Source: Coix lacryma-jobi var. lacryma-jobi (taxonomy: Eukaryota; Streptophyta; Magnoliopsida; Poales; Poaceae). From it: DNA of 64,000 nucleotides. The notes beneath the pieces were generated by a model that was given only the letters and a program-made list of their open reading frames with translations, was not told the DNA's origin and made no database searches. Shown here one piece after another: positions 43,554 to 55,734 of this stretch. A program made the translations under genes and the position numbers. Location: contig CM019823.1 of assembly GCA_009763385.1 (NCBI GenBank), positions 42,713,828 to 42,777,827 on the forward strand, read 5' to 3'. How positions within the stretch are numbered: the stretch's first letter is position 1; each line of letters starts with the position of its first letter.

Positions 43554-43803
43554 CTCCCTCCGTCCTAAACCAGAGTCATTCTCGCTTCCCAAAAAATCAA
43601 CAGATTCTAACTTTGACCAAATATATATAATAAAAGATTAATATTTAGGTTACATAATTAATATCATTGATAGATCTTTTAATATACTTTTATAATAAAA
43701 TTATTTGGAGATAAAAATATTGTACACATTTTGTATAAACTTAGTAAAGTTGAGGAAGTTTGACCAGCACGCATCCCATAGCGACTCTTTTTCTGGGAGG
43801 GAG
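43554..43803. mobile_element. Stowaway MITE, diverged
   Basis: CTCCCTCCGTCCTAAACC...GGGAGGGAG lies between TA dinucleotides (43552-43553 and 43804-43805). The AT-rich interior has TTTGACCAAATATATATAAT. Confidence 0.75.
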
Positions 43804-43939
43804 TAGTAAGTCGGTAGGCTGGAGCACCAGCACCACTCCTACGCGACTGCCCGCTTGCCCACCTCCGCCTTCTAGGCCCCACTACAGTCGGACTCGTCCG
43901 TCCGTCTCTGGGCAAACGAAGAGGAGAGCCCCTGCATGT

Positions 43940-44850
43940 TCAGACCCTCACTTTTCTAATTTTAGTTCCCCGAACTTATTTTAACCCTATCAGATATTGC
44001 GGCCCCTAATTTATTATATTAAAAATATACTAATTATAATACTAAATTATCATCCGAAAGACTATTATTGAGACAAATCTATTAAACCTAATTAATTTAT
44101 AATTTAATAATATGATGCTACAATAAATATTTGCTAATGACGAATTAATTTGATTTAGTAGATTTGTCTTGTTAATAGCTGTATAACAGTATAATTAATT
44201 TTATAATTAACTTATTTTAATATACTAAATTTGTACGACAACACGTCATATACCACGGAGTAAACCTTTACGCCCTCGATCTAAGACTGTCCGCACTCAT
44301 GTTCCTCTATTTTCATACTCTATACTGCCTAGTCATCAAGATTCTCTCCTCTATACTCGTTTCTTCTGCATCCATTCATCCTCTATATCATCTTCTATCT
44401 ATTGTGGGCCCACTTATCACTTTATCTAAATATATCCATGAGAGATCTAGTTTTAAAGAATTAATTGCAACGAATTCAATTGTGCAATCAGAATTTAATT
44501 TGAGTTTTTAGTTTGTGAGATATAACATTTTTTTTGTTGTAAAATGAGGCGGGACCCGCAGCAGCAGCAGGCGAGCACCCTCCGCTCACGCATGCGCCAG
44601 CACGGCAGCGCCTGGCCGCGGGGCCTACAGCCGGTACCGGACGCACTGTATCTCGCTGGCAATACCGTTCAAACGCGAGTAGCGATTGCTTTTCCCGTAT
44701 CCGGCTGCGGCTGTTTTTGATACGCTAACTGGTTTAGCGTCTCCTTTAACGTCCCCGCTGCGCACAGCCTAAACACCTTCCCCTTCTACCTTTCTCAACA
44801 TCTCATATAACACGGACTAAACCTTGCGCCCTCGATCCAAACACCTCGCG
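43940..44850. other. MITE-like remnants upstream of the EAR-motif gene
   Basis: The AT-rich segment 43980-44230 has the ATTAATTAAACC/ACGAATTA phrasing of a common grass MITE. Its right end (ATATACCACGGAGTAAACC...CGCCCTCGATC, about 44230-44282) is repeated in diverged form at 44803-44848. The segment between is GC-rich at 44560-44760 and may be promoter sequence. No gene is called. Confidence 0.4.
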
Positions 44851-44980
44851 TATTCGTTTGCGTTGTTCCCCTTCTACCCTTGTCGACGCCGACGGCTCGC
44901 CACCTCTCCCCTCTCCTCGCTACTCTCAGTCCGCCACGCCGGAGCACGCCGCCGCGGCGCGCCTACGCCCACCACACACT

Positions 44981-47900
44981 ATGGACAAGGTGGCTCCCCG
45001 TCTGAGCCGCTCCTCGACGCGGTACGGGCCCATCAGCAGCAGCGCTGCCTCCTTCAGCGGGCCCGTCCGGAAGTGGCGCAAGGCCTGGGTGCCCCTCACC
45101 AACGCCGGCACCGCCGGGTCCGGGGGAGGGAGCTCACGAGGTGACAACAAGGTGGTTCTGTTTAGGTGGACGCCTGTGAGTGGCGGCTCAGGAGGGGGAG
45201 GAGCCGAAGTGGGCATGGAGACCGCTGCAGCGGGGGCCTCCACCTCCAGGCGGCGCTACGTCCCGGTAAGGCTTCCTGGCTTCGGAAAATTGAGTTGATT
45301 CGGGTTGTTTGATTGGTTTTTGTGCTCGGGTGGGTTTAATTTGGTACAGAGATTCGAGAACTTGGATGTTGTTGGTTGGATTCGGGATGCAATTGTGTGC
45401 ACAAACTCGTAAGGATTGTGGATAATGTGAATTCTTCTGGGATGGGTTTGAGGTTTAATCTGTCACAAGTACCATTTGGTGGATGGTGATTTGTACATTA
45501 TAGTTGGATCAATTAGATTTTGGGTCTTATTAAGTTAAAAAGGTTTGGTTAAGGGGTTAGGGTTTAACAAGTTCATTTGTGGTGTGTGCTAGATTTATGG
45601 CCTGTTTGGTTAGCCCCCTCTAAAGTTTGCTCAGTAAAATTAGTCCTTAAAGTACCAAACACTTCATTAAAGTTTCCACTAAAGTTTAGGACCGCTAAAG
45701 TTTAAGGACCTTTAGTTATGAAGGGGTAGATAAAAAGTGACTAAACTTTAGTGGTCTTTAGTTTTTTTTAAGAGGAGTTTTACCTCTGCTTATAAGAAAG
45801 AAAATGTGCATACATCATCTTGCTGGGATTACCAGTTACAAAAAAGCTCCAAACAGCAAAAGTAGCAGCTACTACACCAGGCCTGAACTCTCTCAGCCAG
45901 CGCAAAACATGATCCTTCACTTGAAGAATGCTCCCCTTATTCTCCTCCTTGAGCAAGACGCACCACTTCTGCATTAATGAGTTAATGACATTGCGACATA
46001 TATAACATCAGTAGGCATCATAGGGAATTTTTTCTCAATGGCCATCTTGTTTCTAGTTGTCCACAAAGCCTAGCCAAATCCTGCAAAAAGGAACATGAGT
46101 AAGCGGGCTGGGAGAGGCCCCTTGCCTTGCAGTCATTGACAACTAAAGTCAGAAAGAGAGTTAGGCATCCTTCCTGACTGCCAGATTTCTCTGATCACTC
46201 CCCAGATGAACTTAGCTAAGAGACATTTGAAAACAGTTTCTGGACAACCACAGACAACAATTTCCTGAACCATGCCAACCCCTCTTAATCAGACTTTGCC
46301 CAACTTGGAGTTTGTTATTGAAAATTTGCCACAGGAAGAATCTGATCTTCAGGGGAACCTTACACTTCGAAATGAAGTCAGCCACCTTGCTGGAAACTCC
46401 TCTATCGGTAATGAACCTATATAATGACTTAGTACTGAAGGTCTTTGATTTATCTAACGCCCACAAGACAGTGTCTAGCTTGTCAGATAAAGAAACACTT
46501 GCTAAAACTAGAAGAGATTTCAACTCGATCCATCTTTCATATTCATGACTAGACAAAGTTCTTTTGAACTCCACATACCATTCTCCCTCATCCCATTAAT
46601 CAGCATCGGTACACTCTGGAAAGTGGCTCATAATATAAAGATCAACGTAAGCAATTCTTAAAGGGACATCCAGAATCCAACAATCTTGCCAAAACTTACA
46701 AAGAATGCCATTATCCACCTTAAAAATTGCACCCCATTTAAACAAGTGCTTGACTTTATGCAGCTCTTGCCAAAACTGTGAAGAACCTTTCACCACAGAG
46801 CCAAAAAAAACCCCCATTCCTCATGTACTTGGATTTTAAGATTTAAAACCAAAGGATATTTGGTTTGGAATGAATTTTTCAGATCCATTTTACCAGAAGA
46901 CAATCATTCATGATTTTGGTATTAATAACTCCTAAGCCCCCTTGGTCCTTAGGTCTACAAACCATCTCAAATTTAGCCATATGATATCTAAACTTTTCTT
47001 CAGCACCTTGCCAAAGGAAATTAGCTCTAACTCCATCTATCTTTGAGTGAACCCCATCCTGTAAACAGTAAACGCCCATACAGTAAACGGGAATACTGCT
47101 CAAGGAGGAATTTGTTAAAATTTGTCTCCCTCCAGAGATAAGGTGCTTACCCTTCCATGGGTCTAACCTTTTAGTCATTTTCTGAATGGTAGGGGAGAAA
47201 GCTTCTCATCCTGTGGGATACCAAGATATTTCAAAGGTAAGTCACCCAACACACAATTGAGCATGTTAGCTAATCTAAACTTCTCATCATGTGTGAAACA
47301 AAAAACATAAACCTCACTTTTTTATTAATTGATCTTTAACCCTGACAACCTAAGTTGCACGGATACGGATACACGTATCGGTATCGGGCCGATATGGATA
47401 CGCGGATACGTCATTTTTCTAAAAAACTCGATACGCCGATACGTTTTATATTTTTAAATAAAATAAACAATAGTATATATTCATATGTTTTTTAGAGATA
47501 TGTTTTTTAGAGGACAGTGTATATTCATATGTATATAATATAAAAAGAGAGTCAAAAGAAAAGCATATTAAAAGAGTCCACTCATCTTGTCAATTGTCAA
47601 TACTCCTTCTAACCCTTTTCCCTTTCGTACGCATAACCAGCAGCACCTTCCTCTCAAAAAAAGAACCAGCAGCACCTTATCCTTATCCATCCACCTATCT
47701 TTCCCAGCCGTACACACCCTTCACATAGCCGCAAACGCTTCTCTCCCTTGTGTGCCTGTCGTCATCCGACTCTAACTGCTCCTTCCCCACGACACTAACT
47801 GTCGGTCGTTGTTCCTAGGATACTCCTAGGATACGTCCTAGGATACGTATCGGATGGCATATCCGATTTTTTATTTTTTATTTTTTATTTTTTTCCGGAT

Positions 47901-50900
47901 ACTCCTTGGATACGTATCGAAGGTGTATCGGAGGCGTATCGGTATCCGATACGTATCGGATACGCGATACGTGCCTTCCTCGAAGTATCCGTGTTTCATA
48001 GCTGACAACCATTCAAAACAATACAAGATCAGCTTCAAATTCCTCACAGAAATATCAGACCCATCAATCATAATAATAGTATCATCAGCGTATTGGATAT
48101 GGGAAATGCCTCCTGGAACTAGATAACCCAAAACACCTTTAATATGACCCTTATCAATAGCTTTATCAAGACCCCCAAAGCATCAGCAACCAAATCAAAG
48201 AGAAGAGGGGACAGAGGATCACCTTGCCTTAATCCCCTAAAAGTTCTAAAATAGAGGCTCCTCTCCCCATTTACATTAATACAGACCTGACCACCATGGA
48301 CAGTCTGCATTACCCAAGAAATCCACTTTTGCGGGAACCCTCTCTCAATAAGAATATGTTCAAGAAACGACCAACTGACCCTGTCATAAGCTTTTTCCAG
48401 AATTAAACGCTGTTTCTTTGAGCATTTAAGCTCATGCAAAACCTCATGAAGAATGACCACCCCTTCCAGAATATTTCTGCCCTTCACAAAACCAGTTTGA
48501 TTACCCCCAATAACCTTGCCAGCCACAGGGACTAATTTCTCAGTGAGAACTTTAGTGAACCACTTAAAATCCATATTAAGCAGGAAAATAGGTCTATATT
48601 GTTTAATGCTGTTGGCCAGGCCTCCTTGGTCTTCGGAATTAAAGTGATCACTCCATAATTTAGTCTCCTGATGTCTAACATCCCCTTCCAAAAATCGTTA
48701 AACATATTCAAAACACGCCCCTTGATCAGATCCCAGAACTTTTTAAAGAATACTACTCCATAACCATTTGGTCTAGGAGCAGAATTCTCTTTCATCTCCA
48801 TGATGACCCTTTTGATTTCATCTAATTCAAAGCCTCTAGTTAATTCCATGCAGTCCTCTTCTGGCACTTTTAGATTAGACGGCCAAAAGGCATCACTTAG
48901 CCTTAAAGAAGATGTCTCACTATGACCAAACAATTCTTTATAGAATCCCACCACATGCTGAATTATTCTTTTCTGACATCTAAATTCCTCACCATTAGCT
49001 TCCAGATAAGAAATAATACTCTTCCTTCATCTCCCATTAGCATATTGATGAAAAAAGCGAGTATTTGCATAACCTTTTAATAACCAGAGTCTCCCTGACC
49101 TCTGTTTCCAATGAAGATTATTAATATCCTCTAGTTGTTTCTTCTCCAAAGAAATTCTATCCTCCCATTCTTCAAAACTCAAAAGTCTACTCTCAGCCAC
49201 TAAATCTATCTCTTCCACCTTTTGTAACAGATTCTGTTTGTCAGCTCTTTGTGCACCAATCAACCTCAAATTCCAGCCTCTAAGATATTGTCTCAAGGAT
49301 TGAAGGCACCCATGCCACAAATTTAGAGAATAAACCTCAGTACCCCCTTTAGTTCTGATCTCTTTCCATTTATCAACAACTAATTGCTCAAAACCTTCCT
49401 GCTGGAACCATTGCTCTTGAAAAAAGAAATGTCAGGTCTAGCAGCTCCATGATCTCCCGAATCTAAGATCAAACGACAATGATCAGAACCTATCCTAGCT
49501 TTAGTCTAGGCAAAGCATTTAGGGAAATGCTCTTCCCACTCTTCCCACACATCAGTTACTGAAATTCTGTCCAATTTAATGAGAATAGGATCCTTTTGTT
49601 TGTTGGACCAAGTAAATTTAAGCCCACTAACAAAGATATCCCTCAGAAGAAAATTGCCAATGAAATTATTGAAGATATCCATCAGTTTGGGATCCCCATG
49701 ACCCCTATTTCTATCACTATCCCTCCTAATCAAATTGAAATCTCCACCCATCATCATGGGGAGAAACTCCCTTTCACAAAACTGAGAAAGCTCCTTAATG
49801 AAATCTTTAGAAAAGTCATGGTTGGCAGGACCATAAACATTGATAACCCAAAATCCGAAGTTGGTACATCTATTTCTAAGCAAGAACCCTATGAAATAAT
49901 TTGCCTCCTTGAAATCCTCCACTTCAAAGAGTTCACAATTAACCCCCAAGAGCAGGCCACCAGAATGTCCTCTCGCAGCTAACCACCGCCAATGGAACTC
50001 CTTGTCCCCTTCTAACTCTTTAAGTTCCCAGTCACAGAAATCCTGTTTAATGGTCTCTTGTAAAGCCACCACATCTAAATTTTCCTGCATAATGTGGTTC
50101 TTGACTAATCTTCTTCTATGTGATTTCCCCAACCCTCTAAAATTCCAAAATAATGTCTTCATTGTTACTGTCGACAGGACCAGATTCTCCCCTGCTTCCA
50201 GCACTTCCTGATACCAGATTCTTCATTGTCACTATCTTAGACTCATAGTTTTTGTTGATTTCTAATGGCGATTGTGCGTATTGATTGGGGGCAACTTGAT
50301 TTCACACATTGAATTGAAGCCAGTTTGTGTCAAGGGGTTAGGGTTTAATGAATTCATTTGTGGCATGTGCTAGCTTTAGCCTCCGGTTAGGCCATGTATT
50401 TGTAGGATTGGAAGTGTCTGTACAGAATTCAGAAATTTAGTTAAATGGGCTCAGATCGGGTCAGGGTGGTTCATTGTATGTGCTTATATTAGTCTCACCA
50501 TCTTCTACTGTGGGTGTGTAATTTCTCCTGCATAGTTTTCGTTGATTTGTGCTATTTTTTAATCAGTTGTTAGTAATAATGTTAACAATCCAGTTTGTTC
50601 CAGATCCAACTGATATCAATGATGCTGAAAAATACGAATAAAGCATTTCAGTCACTTATGTATCTTTTTGTGGATTCTGCAGGATGAGTGCCCTGATAAG
50701 AGTTTTAAATTGGTATTAACTGATTAAGTTGCAAAAATCAATTAGCAAATGGCAACTTGAAGCCTTGTTTAGGGGACAAAAACTTGATTGGCAATCAAAT
50801 AACAAAACAGAAAGATGTCTTAATCGGTTTTGCCATTTATATACATTAGGCATGCTCCACGGTCTCCATATCGGCATTTTCTCGCTTAATTGGGATGTGA

Positions 50901-51358
50901 AGCCAGACACTGTCTTCAGCATATGACCGAACAATTGTAACATTTAGTTGGTTGGCTCATGGGGCCTTGAATTCTTTTTCCTGTTTGAGATGAGTGTTTG
51001 CTAACTAGAAGTCTCCAATGGATTTTATCCATAAAGATCTGTGTTGTGCTGTACTGTTTGGATCTCTCCTAATGACCTCTTTTCCACCTTGGCAAAGTAA
51101 ATGTGGTGGGTAAAAGGATGCAACTTATTCTTGTTTTAATAAGTTTTTATAGTCTTATTGATAAGTTTCATCTCATATAAACAACTTTTTCTCTTGAACA
51201 GCCACAAAACTCATGTTCATATCATATTTCAGGCAGCAGGGGAGGTACAAAGCACTAGCAAAAAGGGCACCAGCAGCGAGCTCAACTTGAACCTCGAACT
51301 GGAAGAGCCTGACGACGACACTGATGCCGACATGAGCACGGATGAGCCACGCGACTAG
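44981..51358 (+). CDS. uncharacterised plant protein with EAR-like LNLNLEL motif, two exons
   Basis: Exon 1 is 44981-45265 (95 codons, MDKVAPRLSR) and exon 2 is 51233-51358 (41 codons). Both join in phase 0 across a GT-AG intron of about 5.97 kb, giving 136 aa. Visible features are a Ser-rich start, a basic VRKWRKAWVPL block (about residues 29-39), KVVLFRWTPV (57-66), RRRYVP at the exon junction, then ELNLNLELEE (111-120) and an acidic tail. I recall plant proteins of this layout as uncharacterised. The LxLxL pattern is known from TOPLESS-recruiting repressors, so a nuclear co-repressor role is an inference. No DNA-binding domain is seen. An extra exon near 50600 cannot be excluded. The ATG is the first of the CT-rich leader region. 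The intron holds an antisense LINE. Confidence 0.75.
45762..50205 (-). mobile_element. L1-type LINE, degenerate, in intron of the EAR-motif gene
   Basis: On the minus strand: an endonuclease domain (50162-49506, NFRGLG start, QETI and GGDFN motifs), reverse transcriptase in several frames (48954-47871 and 47178-46596, with EKAYDRVSW, GLRQGDPLSP and YADDT), then a zf-RVT domain (46574-46212). ORF1 is missing, and several frameshifts and stops are present, so it is 5'-truncated and dead. The 3' end is at about 45762, where the plus strand has a T run (A-rich tail). It lies antisense to the host gene. A further element is nested at 47351-48001. Confidence 0.85.
47351..48001. mobile_element. MITE/MULE-like element nested in the LINE
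   Basis: A direct repeat CTGACAACC flanks it (47342-47350 and 48002-48010). The ends TAAGTTGCACGGATACGG and (rc) CTATGAAACACGGATAC are inverted. Many GGATACG / CGTATCC repeats occur near both ends. The TSD of 8-9 bp allows either hAT or MULE. The element separates LINE RT segments. Confidence 0.7.
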
Positions 51359-51399
51359 AAAGATAACACGCCCGTCCAGAAAGCCGGTTGAAGTGGAAA

Positions 51400-52430
51400 G
51401 CATTTTAGCCGCTGGTACCTAGAGTTGCGCATCGGAGCAGCAGCTTCATCTCCCACCTGAATGGTCCGCCTCTGAGGCGGACTCTGTGTACCATAATGTA
51501 GCATTTAACTTTGTTTGTATCAGCCAGCCCGTCGTCGTCCTTTGTCTATTCCATTCCAGTCTAGAACAGTGGTCATGGGCAATGATTGTCCAAGTCCAAT
51601 TGCTTATGGTATTGTAATTCATTAGATGAGGTGTGAGGTGAGCTGTTGATTATGACTTGTCAGTCGTGTAAGAAAGATGATTGTGGCAAACTTGTGCTAG
51701 TGTGTAATGCTACGTGGCAACATGTTAATGCATGCGTTCGATGTTAGTACAAGCTTTTGGCTCCCTCCATTTTCCGTAGAGATTTTGGTTCCGTGTGAGG
51801 TGAGATGTTAATGAATGCGACCCCTATTGCGCCGATTGATACTCACAGCAGCCACAGCCAGCGGAGCAGGATGGGAGCCCTGCTGGTCCAGCTCTGGGGG
51901 ATCAGCTCCGCCCAGCCCTGGCGCCGCTGGCCAGCGCGCACTCGGTGCCTTGTTACGCCGGTGGCCGCCGGCGAGGTCGCCATCGACGTGAGCGGCGCTC
52001 GAGGGATATAAGGAGTGGTAGCGATCGCCGGCGAGGACAGCCTCTGCCTGAGCGATTCTATTTCTGAATTTAGTCTGAGAACGAGTTCGGGCATTACAAC
52101 GCTGGCCGATCAGCCTCACATGTCATGCATACAACCAAAACGTAAAATGATGAATGCACTTCACTTCTTGTTTGAATACGCCTCTTCCTCTGGTTGTGCC
52201 ATTGACGCCACTCGGTCTCCGCTGTTACAGGCCCATGGCCCATGGGGTGCGGCAGCGCCATCTCCGCGTGTCACACTTTTTGGTCGGGGGTTTGTTCGCT
52301 ACTGTTTGAGTGTTTTCCTCTCTCTGGCTGGCTAGCTAGACCTGCCTCTGGCCGATTGTGAAAACGCTACTACTGACGATTTATTTATTAAGCTATAACA
52401 AGCACTCGGGACGCATATAGCATCTGCTCC
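51400..52430. other. 3' flank of the EAR-motif gene, then GC-rich segment
   Basis: The likely 3' UTR runs to about 51630. From 51800 to 52340 there are GC-rich overlapping frames in both directions (including an 83-codon minus frame starting MPELVLRLNS). I recognise no domain, and no splice or promoter context supports a gene. Confidence 0.35.
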
Positions 52431-52436
52431 CTCATT

Positions 52437-52652
52437 TTCAGAATAGAAGTTATTTTAGATTTGGACATATAAATTAAGAAGATGTAAAAATGTGTTGCTG
52501 ATAGATAGAGAGAAATAGAGATACAGATGTATTGAGAAAAGAAAAAAGATGTGTTAGGAGAAGAGAAATGTGTATTGCGAAGTGAGAGTAATAAATATTT
52601 TAGAACAAAATTTAAATCCTAAAACAAATTCTATTTTGGGACTACGGAGGGA
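52437..52652. mobile_element. CTCCCTC-ended MITE
   Basis: CTCCCTCATTTTCAGAATAG and (rc) CTCCCTCCGTAGTCCCAAAA form imperfect inverted ends. The interior is AT-rich with GAGAGAAATAGAGATA. A TA duplication is not evident, so the class is uncertain. Confidence 0.6.
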
Positions 52653-53043
52653 GCATGAGTCAAAGGAGAACCCATCACCCAGCGACTAAGCCGATCGACC
52701 GGCTCTTGCCACCACTGTTCTGACATCACACCGTCCATGACCACAGCCATGGCCTCAGCCCTCAAGGTCAACGGTCGTACTAGCAGGCGAAACGTGTTCT
52801 AAGGGTTTGCTCCAAACCCCAGAATATAATGGATTTTACTCCAGGATCAAAACATGAAAAAGCACCAGCCTTCTTGCTGTACTGTCTTCCCGTGTCAGCT
52901 ACGGTCAAAAGTTCTCTGTATTCATTCATGTTTCTCAAACTCTAAACAAAAACGAAATTCGATCCATCTTACTGTTGACTAAAAAATATGGCTACTTTAG
53001 TCCCTCGCTGTTTTCTCCTCCGGCTACTCTGCCTCTTCACTCT

Positions 53044-53430
53044 TCAGCTGCATGTGCGCCTCCCTCTGCGTGATCGTGTAACATGTAGCCCACCTGAAAC
53101 AGTGGTATTGTTTAAGGCATGTTTGGAACGCGAGAATTTTTCCCCGTTCCTGCGTTTTTCTTGTGAAATTGAACTGATTTCTGTGAAATTCCTGCGTTTC
53201 AAACAAGCCCTTATCGTCGGCTGAATTCCTTCGAAGATCAGATCGTTTCTTGTTGTCCAAACGCTCGAGCAGATAAGCACAACAGCTGCCATGAAGAATT
53301 GTGATTGCAGCCTGTCCTTGAGGTAATCTGTCACTTCTGGGAAATTCCATTCAAGAGAATGTCCATGTGAACTATCCTCCAACATTTGTATTGCGAAAGG
53401 GCACTCAAAGAAAAGGTGCTACACTCGGTA
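53044..53430 (-). pseudogene. LINE ORF2 C-terminal remnant
   Basis: The minus strand reads SVWTTRNDLIFEG within a frame starting near 53385. This WTTRND motif is typical of the C-terminal end of plant L1 ORF2 after zf-RVT. A short MITE interrupts it. The remainder of the LINE is absent. Confidence 0.6.
53116..53210. mobile_element. very short MITE in the LINE remnant
   Basis: The ends GGCATGTTTGGAACGC and (rc) GGGCTTGTTTGAAACGC are inverted, with TAA and TTA flanks. It is only about 95 bp long. Confidence 0.5.
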
Positions 53431-53583
53431 GTGCCTTAAAAGAAAGACCGTTTTTTTCAGTGTCAAATACATAATCCTCTCCAAAAAAGGAAGATGGCAT
53501 AAAGGTCCACAAAGCGTTTGGGTCAGTAAAAAAGGGCTTCGAACTATGTCATGCCTAGTTTAAGGATAAAATCAGACACTAAC

Positions 53584-53676
53584 ATATCGCAACACCCCCG
53601 AGCGCTCCAGCGGGTGACTCGGGGGGCGACCACGGGCGCCGCGCAGGTCACCCTTTCCGCCCCTCCTCTGGCCGCT

Positions 53677-53709
<33 letters not shown>

Positions 53710-55210
53710 ACGTGCGGCGGCGGCGGCCCACGATGGCCCGATAAAAACGGCGCCCGCTGCTCCCCTTCTAGCCCCATCCCCTCTCTACAGCCCTCCTCCA
53801 CCTCTCACCTTCCTCTCCGGCGGCGGCGAGGGTCGCCGGCGTGGCCGATCCCGGCCACCTGCGACTGGATCGGGCATCCCCCCACCGGATCTGCAACTTC
53901 ACGCGGCAGTCGATCCGGCGGTGTCCTCGTGCGCCGGTTCTGCGCCCTCCGTCCTCGGATCCGGCGGCCATCGCCTGGTTCGGCGCGAGGCGGGCTGGTG
54001 GCCGCGGCTCGGGTCTCCTAGCGAGGAGGCGGCGCCCTGGCGCGGAGGCGGCCTAGCGCGTGTGCCCCGTTGGGCTGCCGGTCGGCGGGGCGGTCCTGCC
54101 CCCCTTGGGCCGAATTTGGCCTCCCCGACGTGAAGTGGTGGCGCCAGCCGTGCTTTGGTGCGGTCGGTCGGCCAGCGGTAGCAGCGGTCCATCTCCCTCA
54201 AGCCCTCGGCGGCCCCGAACGTGTGGATCCCATGGCGTGTCATGGGAGATGGCGGGCCTGCACCTTTGCACGTTCATTAGCTAGGTGAAAACCTTGCCCG
54301 GGTTCTCCGGGCCAGCGGCGGTGGTGCAGCTGGCGCCATCTGCCTTGTTGGATGCGTCGTCGAAGGCCCTGTTCGTCAAGGAAGGCTAGGGTCGAAAGAC
54401 CTCGTGTGCTTTTACTAGCGGTGTTGGCGTCTTTAGACGTCAAGGTCCTTCGTGAAGGCACCGTTGGAGCACTCTCTGCCCATCTTCCGCTGCTCTCGCC
54501 GAGGTCGCTCCTTCCCGTGTTGTGCCTGTATGAGCTTCATTGACATCTTCGTTATGGTCTGTCAAGCATTTGGGTGTTGCCGCAGTCGTTCTTTGACGGA
54601 TGCTTTGTCGTCGTGTCGCTTAGGCGGATGCTTTGCCGCCTATGTCGCTTAGGCCCCCCTCATGCAGATGCTTTGCTGTTGAGACTCTGAGAGCGTGATG
54701 GCCCCATCCGCGGACTTTGCCGTGTCGATGGTACTTTATTCGGCAGGTGCTCTGTCGTTGTGTCGTTCTGGCGGATGCTTTGCCATCGGTGTCGCTGCAT
54801 GGGCAGTTGGTCTCCCCACTCTGGCAGATGCTTTGCTGCTAAGTGCGTGACGGCCTCCTTCTTGCGGATGCTTTGCCGCATTTTCTCTCCAGTGGGCGTT
54901 TCGCCGCCATGGCTCGGGCGGATTCTTCGCCGTCGTAGCCTTGTCGCTTCTCGGTCGGTGGATGCTTTTCCACCTCGGCTTCATCTTCTTTGCTGGCACC
55001 ATTACGTTGATGTATTTTTCTTTGTAGGTATAGTCGGATAGGTTTAAGGTGTATGGTGGAGGGGCTCTCCCTTACGCCGTTCTTTCTTCTCTGTTTGTCG
55101 TTTAGGTTTCAGACCACTTGCTCTGTGGTTTTCATATCCGGCACTATGTAAGCCACTCTTCGGCTCTTCTTCTTAATGAAATACGCGTGAAGTCGTGATC
55201 TAGAAAAAAA
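53584..55210 (+). mobile_element. GC-rich poly(A)-tailed retroposon (LINE-like, non-autonomous)
   Basis: It is flanked by ATCAGACACTAAC (53571-53583 and 55211-55223), a direct repeat of at least 13 bp and up to 16 bp if shared A's count. It ends with an A run after CTTCTTCTTAATGAAATACGCG, phrasing found at plant L1 3' ends. The 5' half is very GC-rich and includes a 30-base C tract (53679-53708). The middle (54590-54980) is a degenerate array of a GCGGATGCTTTGCCG unit. No endonuclease or RT frame is present. It is either an internally deleted LINE derivative or a retroposed transcript. Confidence 0.7.
54590..54980 (+). repeat. degenerate minisatellite, core GCGGATGCTTTGCCG
   Basis: About ten imperfect copies (GGATGCTTTGTCG, GCGGATGCTTTGCCG, CAGATGCTTTGCTG and similar) occur at irregular spacing of 20-60 bp inside the GC-rich retroposon. 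Confidence 0.65.
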
Positions 55211-55734
55211 ATCAGACACTAACAGCCATATGTGTGGGTCTAGAATGTCGATCCGCAAGACAAGTATAGCGAAAAAAATTATAATATTAAAAATAGTGCT
55301 TAATTAAATAGCATAAACATATTTTTGTTAAAACTTACACCTTAAGCACAACACAATGGAAAAATCCTTAATCTTCTATTTGGGTCGTCCCCATTATCCG
55401 CAGAGACAATCGACATGGCTCCTCGCGCGTTCTCCACAGAGACAGTCGATTAGGCCAGCAGCATACACCTGGAACGCTTGCTGAAATGCAATACCTTCAC
55501 TATGAGCGGCCGTGGAGCTTACTGCTGCTCTTTCATTGGCTGCTTTTTTGGCTTGGACCCCACTTGCATGTACTACTTGCAGACCATAAAGCCTACCTGC
55601 ATGTATAGCCGGCTCAAAAATTTAGTCTCGTTTCCTCTGGCTCGTCCGTAGATGGGTCTTCGGCTCGCAGACCATATTCGGCTCAATAATTTGGCTCCAC
55701 CTCCGAGCAGCAGTAACTCGTCTCTCTATCCCTC

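Larger units (their letters stand above)
53485..55382 (+). repeat. dispersed repeat, copy B, interrupted by a retroposon
   Basis: It matches copy A (30360-30660) on both sides of the insertion: AAGGAAGATGGCATAAAGG...ATCAGACACTAAC on the left, and ATCAGACACTAAC...CACAATGGAAAAATCC on the right. Comparison with copy A proves the middle is an insertion. Confidence 0.8.

Noticed and set aside
50621..50692. possible middle exon of the EAR-motif gene
   Set aside because: An AG and a GAT-starting donor-like edge exist, but the phase-compatible reading is weak and the two outer exons already join in frame.
51808..52119. minus frames of 83 and 103 codons
   Set aside because: Overlapping frames in a GC-rich patch. 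No recognised domain, promoter or splice signals.
53551..54543. several overlapping frames of 60-156 codons
   Set aside because: They run through a 30-C tract and GC-rich retroposon DNA in every phase. No consistent coding signal.
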